From NCBI RefSeq assembly GCF_014647875.1, contig NZ_BMQA01000002.1:124001-188000 (forward strand): a stretch of DNA of 64,000 bases. The letters are read 5' to 3'. The stretch is from Streptomyces brasiliensis. Its GTDB lineage: Bacteria; Actinomycetota; Actinomycetes; Streptomycetales; Streptomycetaceae. Every line of letters begins with the position of its first letter. Position 1 is the stretch's first letter. A model generated the notes under the pieces. It was given only the letters and a program-made list of their open reading frames with translations, did not search any database and was not told the DNA's origin. This document shows positions 20,700-29,733 of the stretch, one piece after another. The translations under genes and the position numbers were made by a program.

Positions 20700-21611
20700 T
20701 TACCAGCCGCGCCCGGCGTAGCGCTCGGACTCGGGGAGGGTGTCGATGTTGATGCCGACCATGGCCTCGCCGAGGTTGCGGGACGCGTCCGCGATGATCT
20801 TCGGGTCGTCGAAGAAGGTGGTCGCCTTCACGATGGCGGCGGCACGCTTGGCCGGGTCGCCGGACTTGAAGATGCCGGAGCCGACGAAGACGCCCTCGGC
20901 GCCGAGCTGGCGCATCAGGGCGGCGTCGGCCGGGGTGGCCACGCCACCGGCGGAGAACAGGACCACGGGAAGCTTGCCGAGCTCGGCGACCTCCTTGACC
21001 AGCTCGTACGGTGCGCGCAGCTCCTTGGCTGCGGCGTACAGCTCGTGGTTGTCGTAGCCGCGCAGGCGGGCGATCTCGTTCTTGATCTGGCGCAGGTGAC
21101 GCACGGCCTCGACGATGTTGCCGGTGCCGGCCTCGCCCTTCGAGCGGATCATGGCCGCGCCCTCGGCGATACGGCGCAGGGCCTCGCCGAGGTTGGTGGC
21201 GCCGCAGACGAAGGGGGTCGTGAAGGCCCACTTGTCGGAGTGGTTGACCTCGTCGGCCGGGGTGAGCACCTCGGACTCGTCGATGTAGTCGACGCCGAGG
21301 GACTGCAGCACCTGGGCCTCGACGAAGTGGCCGATGCGGGACTTGGCCATGACCGGGATCGAGACGGCGTCGATGATGCCCTCGATCATGTCCGGGTCGG
21401 ACATGCGGGCCACGCCGCCCTGCTTGCGGATGTCGGCCGGGACCCGCTCCAGGGCCATGACGGCGACGGCACCCGCGTCCTCGGCGATCTTCGCCTGCTC
21501 CGGCGTGACCACGTCCATGATCACACCACCCTTGAGCTGCTCGGCCATGCCGCGCTTCACGCGCGCGGTGCCGGTCTCGGGGGCCTGGTTTTCGGAGAGC
21601 GTGCTGGACAC
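20700..21611 (-). CDS. pdxS: Pyridoxal 5'-phosphate synthase lyase subunit PdxS
   Basis: This 303-residue TIM-barrel enzyme makes PLP from ribose 5-phosphate, glyceraldehyde 3-phosphate and ammonia. Landmarks are [19 protein letters not shown] with the first active-site Asp and Lys nearby, [31 protein letters not shown] and [18 protein letters not shown] at 21611 (VSSTLSENQ) was chosen because GAGG lies 6 nt upstream; a GTG 12 nt earlier has no SD. Confidence 0.96.
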   Translation of the reverse strand: MSSTLSENQAPETGTARVKRGMAEQLKGGVIMDVVTPEQAKIAEDAGAVAVMALERVPADIRKQGGVARMSDPDMIEGIIDAVSIPVMAKSRIGHFVEAQVLQSLGVDYIDESEVLTPADEVNHSDKWAFTTPFVCGATNLGEALRRIAEGAAMIRSKGEAGTGNIVEAVRHLRQIKNEIARLRGYDNHELYAAAKELRAPYELVKEVAELGKLPVVLFSAGGVATPADAALMRQLGAEGVFVGSGIFKSGDPAKRAAAIVKATTFFDDPKIIADASRNLGEAMVGINIDTLPESERYAGRGW

Positions 21612-21661
21612 GGGTGACCTCACTCGGTGAAGAGGGTTTTGTGCTGCACCGAGGAAACGTG

Positions 21662-21689
21662 ATTGGACCAGGCCACAGCAAGGGCCAAT
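21662..21689. promoter_or_regulatory. Inverted repeat upstream of pdxST (candidate operator)
   Basis: ATTGGACC and GGGCCAAT (one mismatch) are separated by 12 nt, about 50-80 nt upstream of the pdxS start. This is where a PdxR-type or other repressor/activator might bind. No regulator gene is adjacent, so the role is inference. Confidence 0.35.
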
Positions 21690-21744
21690 GAGAAGCGGGT
21701 GGATCCTTTTGGTCCGCTGAGTCCGTCTCGGGATCAGTTCGGCC

Positions 21745-22296
21745 TCAGGCCGCTCGGTCCACCAGCGCCGTCGGCGGTTCGTCGTCCATCTCGAACGCCA
21801 GCGGGAAGGGGGCGTGGCCGGCCAGGTGGAACCAGCGGACCTTGCGGTGCTCGCGCAGCCGGCGGGCCGCGCCGACGGCGTCGTTGTGGAAGCGGCGGGC
21901 CATCGGGACCCTGCGCACCGCCTCGGTCAGTTCGCGCGCGGCGGCCTCTCCCCCGGGTGCCTCACGGACCGCCTCCACCTGCTGGGCCTCGGCGAAGACC
22001 GCGCGCAGCGCCTGGCTCAGCTCGCTCTCGGCGACCTCGCGCTGCTCCTCCTCGGCCTGCCGGGCGGCGTGCGCCGCCTCGTACAGGACGATCGAGGCGG
22101 CGGGATCGAGGACGCCGGAGGTCGCCAGCTCCTGCGCCACGGACGCCCGGCGCAGCAGCTGGGCGTCGAGTGCGGCGCGGGCGGCGTCGATCCGGGAGTG
22201 CAGCCGGTCGAGCCGTCCGGCCGTCCAGCTCAGATAGAGACCGATCGCCACGAGGGCGACGAGGATCCAGATGAGGGTTGCGGTCACGGCCCGCAC
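21745..22296 (-). CDS. LemA-like membrane-anchored protein
   Basis: This 183-residue protein has one N-terminal transmembrane helix ([18 protein letters not shown]) and a helical cytoplasmic body. [20 protein letters not shown] and [19 protein letters not shown] match the spacing of LemA-family helices, where the wording is typically D.QL.RR and RRFYNDAV. The Mycobacterium gene in the same position carries a related N-terminal region, as I recall. The GTG start has GGAG 5 nt upstream. Function is unknown; the pimA neighbour suggests a cell-envelope link, which is only inference. Confidence 0.7.
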   Translation of the reverse strand: MRAVTATLIWILVALVAIGLYLSWTAGRLDRLHSRIDAARAALDAQLLRRASVAQELATSGVLDPAASIVLYEAAHAARQAEEEQREVAESELSQALRAVFAEAQQVEAVREAPGGEAAARELTEAVRRVPMARRFHNDAVGAARRLREHRKVRWFHLAGHAPFPLAFEMDDEPPTALVDRAA

Positions 22297-22370
22297 CTTA
22301 GCTCCGCCGCGGTCGGCCGTGGATGCTGGGTGCCGTTGACCTTGTGCTGTGACCGAAGTCGGTGCCGGCC

Positions 22371-22450
22371 CTGCTGGGGGTTGCCGCCCCCGGACCGCCG
22401 CTTCGGCCCGAACGGTCTCGTCCTCAAACGCCGGACAGGCCGATTGTGCC
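22371..22450 (+). repeat. Streptomyces dispersed intergenic repeat, copy 1
   Basis: A C-tract followed by CCGCTTCGGCC, GAACGG, CTCGTCCTCAAACGCCGGAC and AGGC. The same element in the same orientation recurs at 29604-29690. I recognise it as a repeat common in Streptomyces intergenic regions and usually found near gene ends. It contains short G/C-tract complementarity but no reading frame. Confidence 0.6.
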
Positions 22451-22488
22451 GGCCGGCGCTTGCAGGTGACCGATCACCGCTCGCTGTG

Positions 22489-23649
22489 TCAGTCCCGGGC
22501 CAATCCGAACCTTGCCCGCAGCCCCGGACGTTCGTCCGCTGCCACCGCCGCCGTACCCGTCGTCACCGTCTCGTAGACCGAGAGGATGTCCGCACCCACC
22601 GTCGACCAGTCGAAGCGGCGCACGTGCATGCTGCCCCGTTCGCTGAGTTCGCCTCGGCGGGCCGGGTCGGCCAGGAGGCGTACCGCCGCTTCCGCGAGCG
22701 CGTCCGCGTCCTCGTTGGTGAAGAGTTCGCCCGCCGCTCCCTGGTCCAGCACCTGGGCGAAGGCGTCCAGGTCGGAGGCGAGGACCGGAGCGCCCGCCGA
22801 CAGCGCCTCGACCAGGATGATGCCGAAGCTCTCGCCGCCGGTGTTGGGGGCGACGTACAGGTCGACGCTGCGCAGGAAGCGTGCCTTGTCCTCGTCGCTG
22901 ACCATGCCGAGGAACTCGACGCGGGAGCGGAGTTCGGCGGGGAGGGTCTCCACCGCCTCCTTCTCGTCGCCCCTGCCCGCCACCAGGAGCCGGGTCTGCG
23001 GGCGGGCGGCGAGGATCTTCGGCAGGGCCTTCATCAGGACCGGCAGGCCCTTGCGGGGCTCGTCGATACGGCCGATGAAGCCGATCGTGTCGCCCTGCCA
23101 CTCGGGGTTGGGCTCGGCGCGGGCGAAGAAGCCGACGTCCACGCCGTTCGGGATGACGACCGCGTCGCCGCCCAGGTGCTCGACGAGCGTGCGGCGGGCG
23201 TACTCGCTCACGGCGATCCGCGCGCTGATCTTCTCCAGCGCGGCCTGCAGGATCGAGTACGCGGCGATCATCGCGCGGGAGCGCGGGTTCGAGGTGTGGA
23301 AGGTGGCGACGATCGGGCCCTGCGCCGCCCAGCAGGTCAGCAGGCCCAGGGAGGGCGACGTCGGCTCGTGGATGTGGACCACGTCGAACGCGCCGTCGTG
23401 CAGCCAGCGCCGCACCCGGGCCGCGGAGAGGAACCCGAAGTTCAGACGGGCCACGGAGCCGTTGTACGGCACCGGAACCGCGCGGCCGGCCGAGACGACG
23501 TACGGCGGCAGCGGGGTGTCGTCGTCGGCGGGGGCGAGCACGGACACCTCGTGACCGAGGCGGATGAAGTATTCGGCCAGGTCCCTGATGTGGAACTGGA
23601 CGCCGCCCGGCACGTCCCAGGAGTACGGGCAGACGATGCCGATCCTCAC
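22489..23649 (-). CDS. pimA: Phosphatidylinositol alpha-mannosyltransferase PimA (GT4)
   Basis: This 386-residue GT-B glycosyltransferase transfers mannose from GDP-mannose to phosphatidylinositol, the first step of PIM synthesis. Visible are the glycine loop PYSWDVPGGVQFH, DVVHIHEPTSPSLGL, the second domain GFIGRIDEPRKGLPVL, and the E-x7-E donor motif in NTGGESFGIILVEAL. The GTG start gives VRIGIVCPYSWD, the conserved beta-1 strand, and overlaps the acyltransferase stop. It is the third gene of the pgsA-acyltransferase-pimA cassette. Confidence 0.93.
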   Translation of the reverse strand: MRIGIVCPYSWDVPGGVQFHIRDLAEYFIRLGHEVSVLAPADDDTPLPPYVVSAGRAVPVPYNGSVARLNFGFLSAARVRRWLHDGAFDVVHIHEPTSPSLGLLTCWAAQGPIVATFHTSNPRSRAMIAAYSILQAALEKISARIAVSEYARRTLVEHLGGDAVVIPNGVDVGFFARAEPNPEWQGDTIGFIGRIDEPRKGLPVLMKALPKILAARPQTRLLVAGRGDEKEAVETLPAELRSRVEFLGMVSDEDKARFLRSVDLYVAPNTGGESFGIILVEALSAGAPVLASDLDAFAQVLDQGAAGELFTNEDADALAEAAVRLLADPARRGELSERGSMHVRRFDWSTVGADILSVYETVTTGTAAVAADERPGLRARFGLARD

Positions 23650-24566
23650 GTGGATCCCTTCGCGGGCCCCTGTGCGGGGTCCAGATCGGCGAGCCACAAC
23701 CGCTGCAGCATGTGCCAGTCCTCCGGATGGTCGGCGATTCCCGTGGCGTAGGCATCGGCCAGCGCCTGTGTCATCACAGACGTCTTCTCGGCCCGTGTAC
23801 CTGTCTCGGGTACCTCGATCGGGGGATGGACACGGCCCTGCATGACGGGCGAGTCGTCGTACCAGAGGGTGACGGGCAGGAGCAGCGCGCCCGTCTGCTG
23901 GGCGAGGAGCGCCGGGCCCGCGGGCATCCGGGCGGCCTCGCCGAAGAACTTGACCTCCACGCCGGAGGAGGACAGATCGCGGTCGGCGACCAGGCAGACC
24001 AGGCCGCCGTCGCGCAGCCGGCGGGCCAGGGTGCCGAAGGCGGAGCCGCCGCTGTGCGGCAGGACCTCCATGCCGAGGCCCTCGCGGTAGGCGACGAAGC
24101 GGTCGTACAGGGTCTCCGGCTTGAGGCGTTCGGCGACCGTGGTGAAGGGGGTCTCCAGCTTGGTGGTGACCCAGGCGCCCGCGAGGTCCCAGTTGGCCAG
24201 GTGGGGCAGTGCCAGGATCACGCCGCGGTCGGAGGCCAGGCCGTCGGTCAGGTGGTGGACGTCCTTGGGGTCGAAGCCGTTCCTGACGCGCTCGGCGCTC
24301 CAGGCGGGCAGCCGGAAGGACTCCATCCAGTAGCGCAGGTACGACCGCATGCCCGCGCGCGACAGCTCGGCGAGGCGCTCGGGGCTCGCGTCGGGTACCA
24401 CGCGCGCGTAGTTGCTCTCCAGCCGCAGGACGCCCTTGCCGCGCCGCTTCCAGGCGAGGTCGGCGATGCTCCGGCCCAGGCGCACGGCAGCCGGTTCGGG
24501 GAGCTTCTTGACCGTGCTCCAGCCGACGCCGTACAGCGTGTCGGTCAGCCGCTCGGCGATGCTCAC
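23646..24566 (-). CDS. Phosphatidylinositol mannoside acyltransferase (LpxL/HtrB family)
   Basis: This 306-residue membrane-associated acyltransferase would place a fatty acid on PIM, as PatA does in mycobacteria. The catalytic His/Asp-type motif is in ILALPHLANWDLAG and a second conserved block in LVCLVADRDLSSSGVEVKFFG. The GTG start (VSIAERL) overlaps the pgsA stop, and the stop overlaps the pimA start, so the three proteins are translationally coupled. Confidence 0.92.
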   Translation of the reverse strand: MSIAERLTDTLYGVGWSTVKKLPEPAAVRLGRSIADLAWKRRGKGVLRLESNYARVVPDASPERLAELSRAGMRSYLRYWMESFRLPAWSAERVRNGFDPKDVHHLTDGLASDRGVILALPHLANWDLAGAWVTTKLETPFTTVAERLKPETLYDRFVAYREGLGMEVLPHSGGSAFGTLARRLRDGGLVCLVADRDLSSSGVEVKFFGEAARMPAGPALLAQQTGALLLPVTLWYDDSPVMQGRVHPPIEVPETGTRAEKTSVMTQALADAYATGIADHPEDWHMLQRLWLADLDPAQGPAKGST

Positions 24567-25240
24567 TTCGCCGCCTCACTCCCGTGGGACGCGTTCTCGC
24601 GGCCGGCGGCCGCCTCCGCCTCGGCGGACTCCCGGCGGACCGTGACGACGCGCTGGACCAGCGTGACCAGGCTGCCGACGGCGACGATCCACAGGGCCAC
24701 CGGCAGCAGGTACTGGATGCCGGGCACGCCGAACTTGTGCAGGCCCGCGAAACCGGCGGCGACCAGCGAGATCACCAGCCGTTCGGCGCGCTCGACGAGA
24801 CCGTTGACCGCGACCGGCAGCCCGATCGACTCGCCGCGGGCCTTCGTGTACGAGACCACCTGGCCGCTGGCCAGGCAGAAGATGGACACGGCACACAGAA
24901 CATTGTCGTTCCCGTTGCCCGCGTACCACAGCGCGAAGCCGCCGAAGATGGCCCCGTCGGCGACCCGGTCGAGGGTGGAGTCCAGGAAGGCGCCCCAGCG
25001 GCTGGAGCGGCCCAGCTGGCGGGCCATGTTGCCGTCGACCAGGTCGGAGAAGACGAAGAGTGTGATCACGACCGTGCCCCAGAAGAACTCTCCCCTGGGG
25101 TAGAAGACCAGCGCGCCCGCGACCACACCGGCGGTGCCGAGGAGTGTCACCGTGTCGGGACTGACGCCTCTCCGGATGAGAAATGCGGCGAACGGCGTGA
25201 GGACACGCGTGAAGAATGCACGCGCGTACTTGTTCAGCAT
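24563..25240 (-). CDS. pgsA: Phosphatidylinositol phosphate synthase (CDP-alcohol phosphatidyltransferase)
   Basis: This 225-residue protein has about six membrane helices. The full CDP-alcohol phosphotransferase signature is present: D-x2-DG-x2-AR-x8-G-x3-D-x3-D, read as DLVDGNMAR, then G, FLDSTLD. In actinobacteria this family member joins CDP-diacylglycerol and inositol phosphate. ATG at 25240 (MLNKYARAFF) was taken as start; an in-frame ATG 57 nt upstream (MGQPTASRGR) is a possible alternative, with weak SDs for both. The 285-bp divergent gap to the EF-G-like gene should hold promoters for both units. Confidence 0.92.
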   Translation of the reverse strand: MLNKYARAFFTRVLTPFAAFLIRRGVSPDTVTLLGTAGVVAGALVFYPRGEFFWGTVVITLFVFSDLVDGNMARQLGRSSRWGAFLDSTLDRVADGAIFGGFALWYAGNGNDNVLCAVSIFCLASGQVVSYTKARGESIGLPVAVNGLVERAERLVISLVAAGFAGLHKFGVPGIQYLLPVALWIVAVGSLVTLVQRVVTVRRESAEAEAAAGRENASHGSEAAK

Positions 25241-25525
25241 GGCCTTCCCGACGGTCGGTGTCGCCGCGCGGCCCCTGCTGGCCGTCGGCTGGCCCATCGT
25301 AGCCACGCGCGCGTGTGTACGACGGGCGGGCACCCGCACCACGGTCAGGTGTCCAGTGGGCGGCCCGTATGTGACGTCCGCCGGCGCGATCGGCGTCCTC
25401 CGTATGGACGCACCGTGACGGGAGTGGAAAGCTCGAAGGACCGCGGGCGTCATCGGAGCCGCCACCGCACGCGGCCCGGTCTGCCCGCGCCCACAATGAC
25501 CTCACCGTGCACGGGAGGCAAGGCC

Positions 25526-27724
25526 ATGGGCGACAAGGCGAACACACACCCTGGGGCCGCCGGCAGGGCTACGGCGGCCGACCACCCCGCGTCCGTACGG
25601 AATGTGGTGCTGGTCGGCCACTCCGGTTCGGGCAAGACGACCCTGGTGGAGGCTCTCGCGCTGACCGCGGGAGCTGTGAACCGGGCGGGCCGCGTGGAGG
25701 ACGGCGGCACCGTCTCGGACTACGACGAGATCGAGCACCGGCAGCAACGCTCCGTGCAGCTCTCCCTGGTCCCCGTCGAATGGGACGGATTCAAGATCAA
25801 CCTGCTCGACACCCCCGGATACGCCGACTTCGTCGGAGAGCTGAGGGCCGGTCTGCGCGCCGCGGACGCGGCCCTTTTCGTCGTCTCGGCCTCGGACGGG
25901 GTGGACGGCTCGACCCGGATGGTGTGGGAGGAGTGCGCGGCGGTCGGGATGCCGCGGGCCATCGTCGTGACACACCTGGAGGCCGCCCGCGCGGACTTCG
26001 AGGAGATGACCCGGGTGTGCGCGGAGACGTTCGGCGGCGACGACCCCGACGCCGTGCTCCCGCTGTACCTGCCGCTGCACGGCCCGCAGGGAGCCGACGG
26101 GCACGCGCCCGTGACGGGGCTGGTCGGACTGCTGTCGCAGAAGCTGTTCGACTACTCGTCCGGCGAGCGCAAGGAGTCCGAGCCGGGCCCCGAACAGCTG
26201 CCCGAGATGGACGACGCGCGCAACCGGCTCATCGAGGGGATCATCTCGGAGAGCGAGGACGAGACCCTGATGGACCGCTACCTCGGTGGCGAGCAGATCG
26301 ACGTCAAGACGCTGATCGAGGATCTGGAGCGGGCCGTCTCGCGCGGGGTCTTCTTCCCCGTCCTGGCGGCCGCGCCCGCGGCCGAGGGAGCGCGGCAGGG
26401 ACTCGGCACGGTCGAGCTCCTGGAGCTGATCACGGGCGGCTTCCCCACACCGCTGGAGCACACGGTGCCCGGAGTCGCCACGGTCGACGGCAGGCCGCGC
26501 GAGCTGAAGCCGTGCGATCCGAACGGGCCGCTGGTCGCGGAGGTCGTGAAGACCTCCTCCGACCCGTACGTGGGCCGGGTCTCGCTGGTCCGCGTCTTCT
26601 CCGGCACCCTGCGCCCCGACGAGACGGTGCACGTGTCCGGGCACGGCCTGGCCGACAGGGGGCACGAGGACCACGACGTCGACGAGAAGATCGGCGCCCT
26701 CTCCACGCCGTTCGGCAAGCAGCAGCGTCCGGTGACGCACGCGGTCGCGGGCGATCTCGCGTGTGTGGCGAAGCTGGGCCGCGCGGAGACCGGCGACACG
26801 CTGTCGGCGAAGGACGACCCGCTGCTCATGGAACCGTGGCAGATGCCCGACCCGCTGCTGCCGCTCGCCATCGAGGCGCACAGCAAGGCGGACGAGGACA
26901 AGCTCTCGCAGGGCCTGGGCCGGCTGGTCGCCGAGGACCCGACGATGCGGCTCGAGCAGAACCAGAACACCCACCAGGTGGTCCTGTGGTGCCTGGGCGA
27001 GGCCCACGCGGACGTCGCCCTGGAGCGACTGCGCAACCGCTACGGCGTCCAGGTCGACGTCGTACCCCACAAGGTCTCCCTCCGGGAGACGTTCGGCGGC
27101 AAGGCAGCCGGTCGCGGACGGCACGTGAAGCAGTCCGGCGGCCACGGGCAGTACGCGATCTGCGAGATCGAGGTCGAGCCGCTGCCCGGCGGCTCTGGCA
27201 TCGAGTTCGTGGACAAGGTGGTCGGCGGCGCGGTGCCCCGGCAATTCATCCCGTCGGTGGAGAAGGGAGTGCGGACCCAGGCCGCCAAGGGGGTCGCGGC
27301 CGGCTATCCGCTGGTCGACGTCCGGATCACGCTGCTCGACGGCAAGGCGCACTCGGTGGACTCCTCCGACGCCGCCTTCCAGACGGCGGGCGCGCTGGCG
27401 CTGCGGGAGGCCGCGGCCGACGCGAAGATCCATCTGCTGGAGCCGGTGGCCGAGGTGAGCGTCCTGGTCGGCGACGACTACGTGGGTGCCGTGATGAGCG
27501 ACCTGTCGGGGCGGCGGGGCCGGGTGGTCGGCACCGAACAGGTCGGCTCCGGACGGACGTTGGTGCGGGCCGAGGTGCCCGAGTTCGAGATCGGCCGGTA
27601 CGCGGTCGATCTGCGCTCCCTCTCACACGGCACGGCCCGGTTCAGCCGCGTCTACGCCCGGCACGAGCCGATGCCGCCGCAGGTCGCCGAGAAGATCCGC
27701 GAACAGGTGCAGGAGGCCTCGTAG
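25526..27724 (+). CDS. Elongation factor G-like translational GTPase (EF-G2 type)
   Basis: This 732-residue protein has all five EF-G domains: G domain (about 20-290), domain II (about 315-405), III, IV (RETFGGKAAGRGRHVKQSGGHGQYAICEIEVEP broken here as RETFGGKAAGRGRH and QSGGHGQYAICE) and V (SVLVGDDYVGAVMSDLSGRRG). G1 is GHSGSGKTTL, not the AHIDAGKTT of canonical EF-G. G3 is DTPGYADF. The G4 position reads VVTHLEAARADF, lacking the NKxD Asn, Lys and Asp. It is therefore a paralogue, not the housekeeping fusA, with uncertain GTP specificity. ATG has GGGAGG 7 nt upstream. Confidence 0.92.
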   Translation: MGDKANTHPGAAGRATAADHPASVRNVVLVGHSGSGKTTLVEALALTAGAVNRAGRVEDGGTVSDYDEIEHRQQRSVQLSLVPVEWDGFKINLLDTPGYADFVGELRAGLRAADAALFVVSASDGVDGSTRMVWEECAAVGMPRAIVVTHLEAARADFEEMTRVCAETFGGDDPDAVLPLYLPLHGPQGADGHAPVTGLVGLLSQKLFDYSSGERKESEPGPEQLPEMDDARNRLIEGIISESEDETLMDRYLGGEQIDVKTLIEDLERAVSRGVFFPVLAAAPAAEGARQGLGTVELLELITGGFPTPLEHTVPGVATVDGRPRELKPCDPNGPLVAEVVKTSSDPYVGRVSLVRVFSGTLRPDETVHVSGHGLADRGHEDHDVDEKIGALSTPFGKQQRPVTHAVAGDLACVAKLGRAETGDTLSAKDDPLLMEPWQMPDPLLPLAIEAHSKADEDKLSQGLGRLVAEDPTMRLEQNQNTHQVVLWCLGEAHADVALERLRNRYGVQVDVVPHKVSLRETFGGKAAGRGRHVKQSGGHGQYAICEIEVEPLPGGSGIEFVDKVVGGAVPRQFIPSVEKGVRTQAAKGVAAGYPLVDVRITLLDGKAHSVDSSDAAFQTAGALALREAAADAKIHLLEPVAEVSVLVGDDYVGAVMSDLSGRRGRVVGTEQVGSGRTLVRAEVPEFEIGRYAVDLRSLSHGTARFSRVYARHEPMPPQVAEKIREQVQEAS

Positions 27725-27777
27725 TCGGCGGTACGAGGGCCGCCGGTCGAACGACTGCGGATCCCTTCCCTCCGATT

Positions 27778-27803
27778 CGGCGGGCGGCTTCGGCCGTCCG
27801 CCG
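27778..27803 (+). terminator. UUCG-loop terminator after the EF-G-like gene
   Basis: CGGCGGGCGGC and GCCGTCCGCCG pair (one G-U) around a TTCG loop, 53 nt past the stop. UUCG-capped GC stems are very stable. Confidence 0.7.
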
Positions 27804-27830
27804 ACGGATGTCGGTGGCGGCGGATACGCT

Positions 27831-27866
27831 GATCACGTGATCGCGTCGTGCCGCGTCGGCACGACG
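27831..27866. promoter_or_regulatory. Two adjacent inverted repeats in the leader of the 548-aa membrane protein gene
   Basis: A perfect 12-bp palindrome, GATCACGTGATC, is followed after one base by a perfect 9-bp hairpin (CGTCGTGCC, loop GCGTC, GGCACGACG). Both lie 75-110 nt before the proposed start. The palindrome has the size of an operator half-site pair; the hairpin may act in the leader RNA. Roles are not known. Confidence 0.45.
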
Positions 27867-27940
27867 GCCTGATCAACAGGTGTGCGGGGCAGGGAAGTCG
27901 GGAAGGCCGCAGGTGCGACAGGGCGGCGATGGGGGGCGGG

Positions 27941-29587
27941 ATGTCGATCGGGACCGAGTGGGACGGGCCACAGGTGCCCGTCGCGGGCGACGGGAGCCAG
28001 GCGGCGACCTTCGCGCTGGCCTCGGCGGCCTACCGGGACAACGGGGTCGAGGACATCAAGAAGGCCGACAACGACTGGCACCAGTCCACGGTCAAGGAGG
28101 GCAAGATCGCCCTCTTCAAACCGAATCTCGGCGAGGCCTTCTCCCGGGCCGTGGCCGACCGCATGATCGGCCCGGACCGCAAACCGCTCATCCAGTCCTT
28201 CGGCATCGAGCCCCAGGTCGTCGTGGAGCACTGCCTCGCGGCGAACAACATCCGCCGCGCGCGCGACAACCGGCTGACGACCGTGATGGTGCTGTGCGGG
28301 CTGCTGTTCCTGCCGGGCCTGCTGGTGTGGCTGCTCGTCTTCCAGCTCCGGACGACCATGGCGAAGCGCGACGACAAGCGCATGAGCACGCTCGGTACCG
28401 CGCTGCTGCTCGCCGTGGGCGTGGTCGCCGTGATCTTCCTGCTCCGCATGCCGTTCACCGGCTTCTGGGCGTTGTACGCGCGCGGCGCGGTCGTCGCCCC
28501 GGTGCTGGGCTGGTTCTTGGCCAAGCGGATCTGCGAGAACACGGCTAAGGACCTGCGCGGACGCTGGGACGGCCTGCTGTCGGGCACCAGCGTCGGCGCC
28601 AAGGTCCCCGAAGCCGTGCCGAGCAGCCCCGGCGAGACCGCGGCCGAGGCGCTGCGCCAGTCGCTGGCCAAGCTGAGCGCCGAACAGCAGTCCAACTCGG
28701 TCTTCTACGCCGGGCCGAAGGGCATACTCGGCATGGGCACGCGCTGGGGCAGCTGGCAGCTCGCCGAGGACCTGCGGCCCGCGGACCCCGACCGGGAGAT
28801 CCACCCCTTCCGCAGCTGGGACGTCATCCGCGCCGTCCACGACCAGCTGGCCCTGCTGGAGCGCGGGCCGCTGAACACGGGCGGCTTCCCGAAGCCCTCG
28901 ATACGGCACTGGATCGTCACGCCGATCGGGGAGAACGCGAAGGCGGTGTCCCGGCCGGAGGGCGCGGACGTCGAGGCGTTCCAGTTCAGGCCGCACGCCA
29001 TACAGGAGATCTGCAACAAGCAGCAGTTCGGCAGCGGCAACCGGCACTACCTGGGTGTCCAGTGGACGCTGTGGGACAGCCAGCTCGTCATCACGATGCT
29101 GATCACGGTGACGGTGCTGCACCAGACGCTGCGGATCGAGGTGACCGGGCATGCGCTCGGGCCGGTTCACTCGCTGTTCACCTCTAAGCCGGAGGCGCCG
29201 ACCAAGAGCGTGGCCAAGACGTTCAAGCCGTGGGAGAGCCGGAAGATCAAGCTGCCGCTCGTGAACAGCGACGAGGTGGTGCGGCTCGCGGTGCGCGCGC
29301 CCATCACCTGGTATCCGCCGGCGCTGAACTGGCTGGGCGGCTCGCTGGGCCTGCCCGAGCCGTTCGGCCTGCGGCACGCGTGGGCGGACCAGCCGTGGCG
29401 GCACCGCTTCATGGCCGACGACGCGCTACGCGCGGCCACGCCGGTGCTGCGGGTGGTGCACTCCGCGGCGATACGCGTGCTGGAGGAGAACGGCGTGGAC
29501 GTCGAGAAGTTCGGGGCGCGGGCCGGGTTCCTCAGCACGAACGTCCAGGACGCGTCGCCGAAGAAGGCCGACCTCTATGACGCGTGA
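27941..29587 (+). CDS. Conserved membrane protein of unknown function (548 aa)
   Basis: I do not recognise the family. An N-terminal cytoplasmic part (residues 1-105) contains KADNDWHQSTVKEGKIALFKP and a run ending VEHCLAANNIRRARDN. Three hydrophobic segments follow (about 113-135, 147-170 and 175-195). A long mixed region has GILGMGTRWGSWQLAED and GSGNRHYLGVQWTLWDSQLV; residues about 385-400 (ITMLITVTVLHQTL) are hydrophobic. ATG at 27941 (MSIGTEWDG) follows a G-rich stretch; ATG 12 nt earlier (MGGG) is possible. It follows the EF-G-like gene but is separated from it by a terminator and two inverted repeats, so it probably has its own promoter. Confidence 0.8.
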   Translation: MSIGTEWDGPQVPVAGDGSQAATFALASAAYRDNGVEDIKKADNDWHQSTVKEGKIALFKPNLGEAFSRAVADRMIGPDRKPLIQSFGIEPQVVVEHCLAANNIRRARDNRLTTVMVLCGLLFLPGLLVWLLVFQLRTTMAKRDDKRMSTLGTALLLAVGVVAVIFLLRMPFTGFWALYARGAVVAPVLGWFLAKRICENTAKDLRGRWDGLLSGTSVGAKVPEAVPSSPGETAAEALRQSLAKLSAEQQSNSVFYAGPKGILGMGTRWGSWQLAEDLRPADPDREIHPFRSWDVIRAVHDQLALLERGPLNTGGFPKPSIRHWIVTPIGENAKAVSRPEGADVEAFQFRPHAIQEICNKQQFGSGNRHYLGVQWTLWDSQLVITMLITVTVLHQTLRIEVTGHALGPVHSLFTSKPEAPTKSVAKTFKPWESRKIKLPLVNSDEVVRLAVRAPITWYPPALNWLGGSLGLPEPFGLRHAWADQPWRHRFMADDALRAATPVLRVVHSAAIRVLEENGVDVEKFGARAGFLSTNVQDASPKKADLYDA

Positions 29588-29603
29588 GCCTGTGTTGGTG
29601 CTG

Positions 29604-29690
29604 AGGCCTGGGAGCTGTCGCCCCCCAGGCCCCCGCTTCGGCCTGACGGCCTCGCCCTCGAAGGCCGGACGGGCTGGATGGTGCCGGACC
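29604..29690 (+). repeat. Streptomyces dispersed intergenic repeat, copy 2
   Basis: CCCCCCAGGC, CCCCGCTTCGGCCTGACGGC, CTCGCCCTCGAAGGCCGGAC and GGGCTGGATGG follow the pattern of the copy at 22371-22450. It sits between two convergent genes, just after the 548-aa protein stop. Confidence 0.6.
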
Positions 29691-29733
29691 TGGCTGGGAC
29701 ATCGGCCTTGGCCGAAGGCGCCGACTCAGTCGC

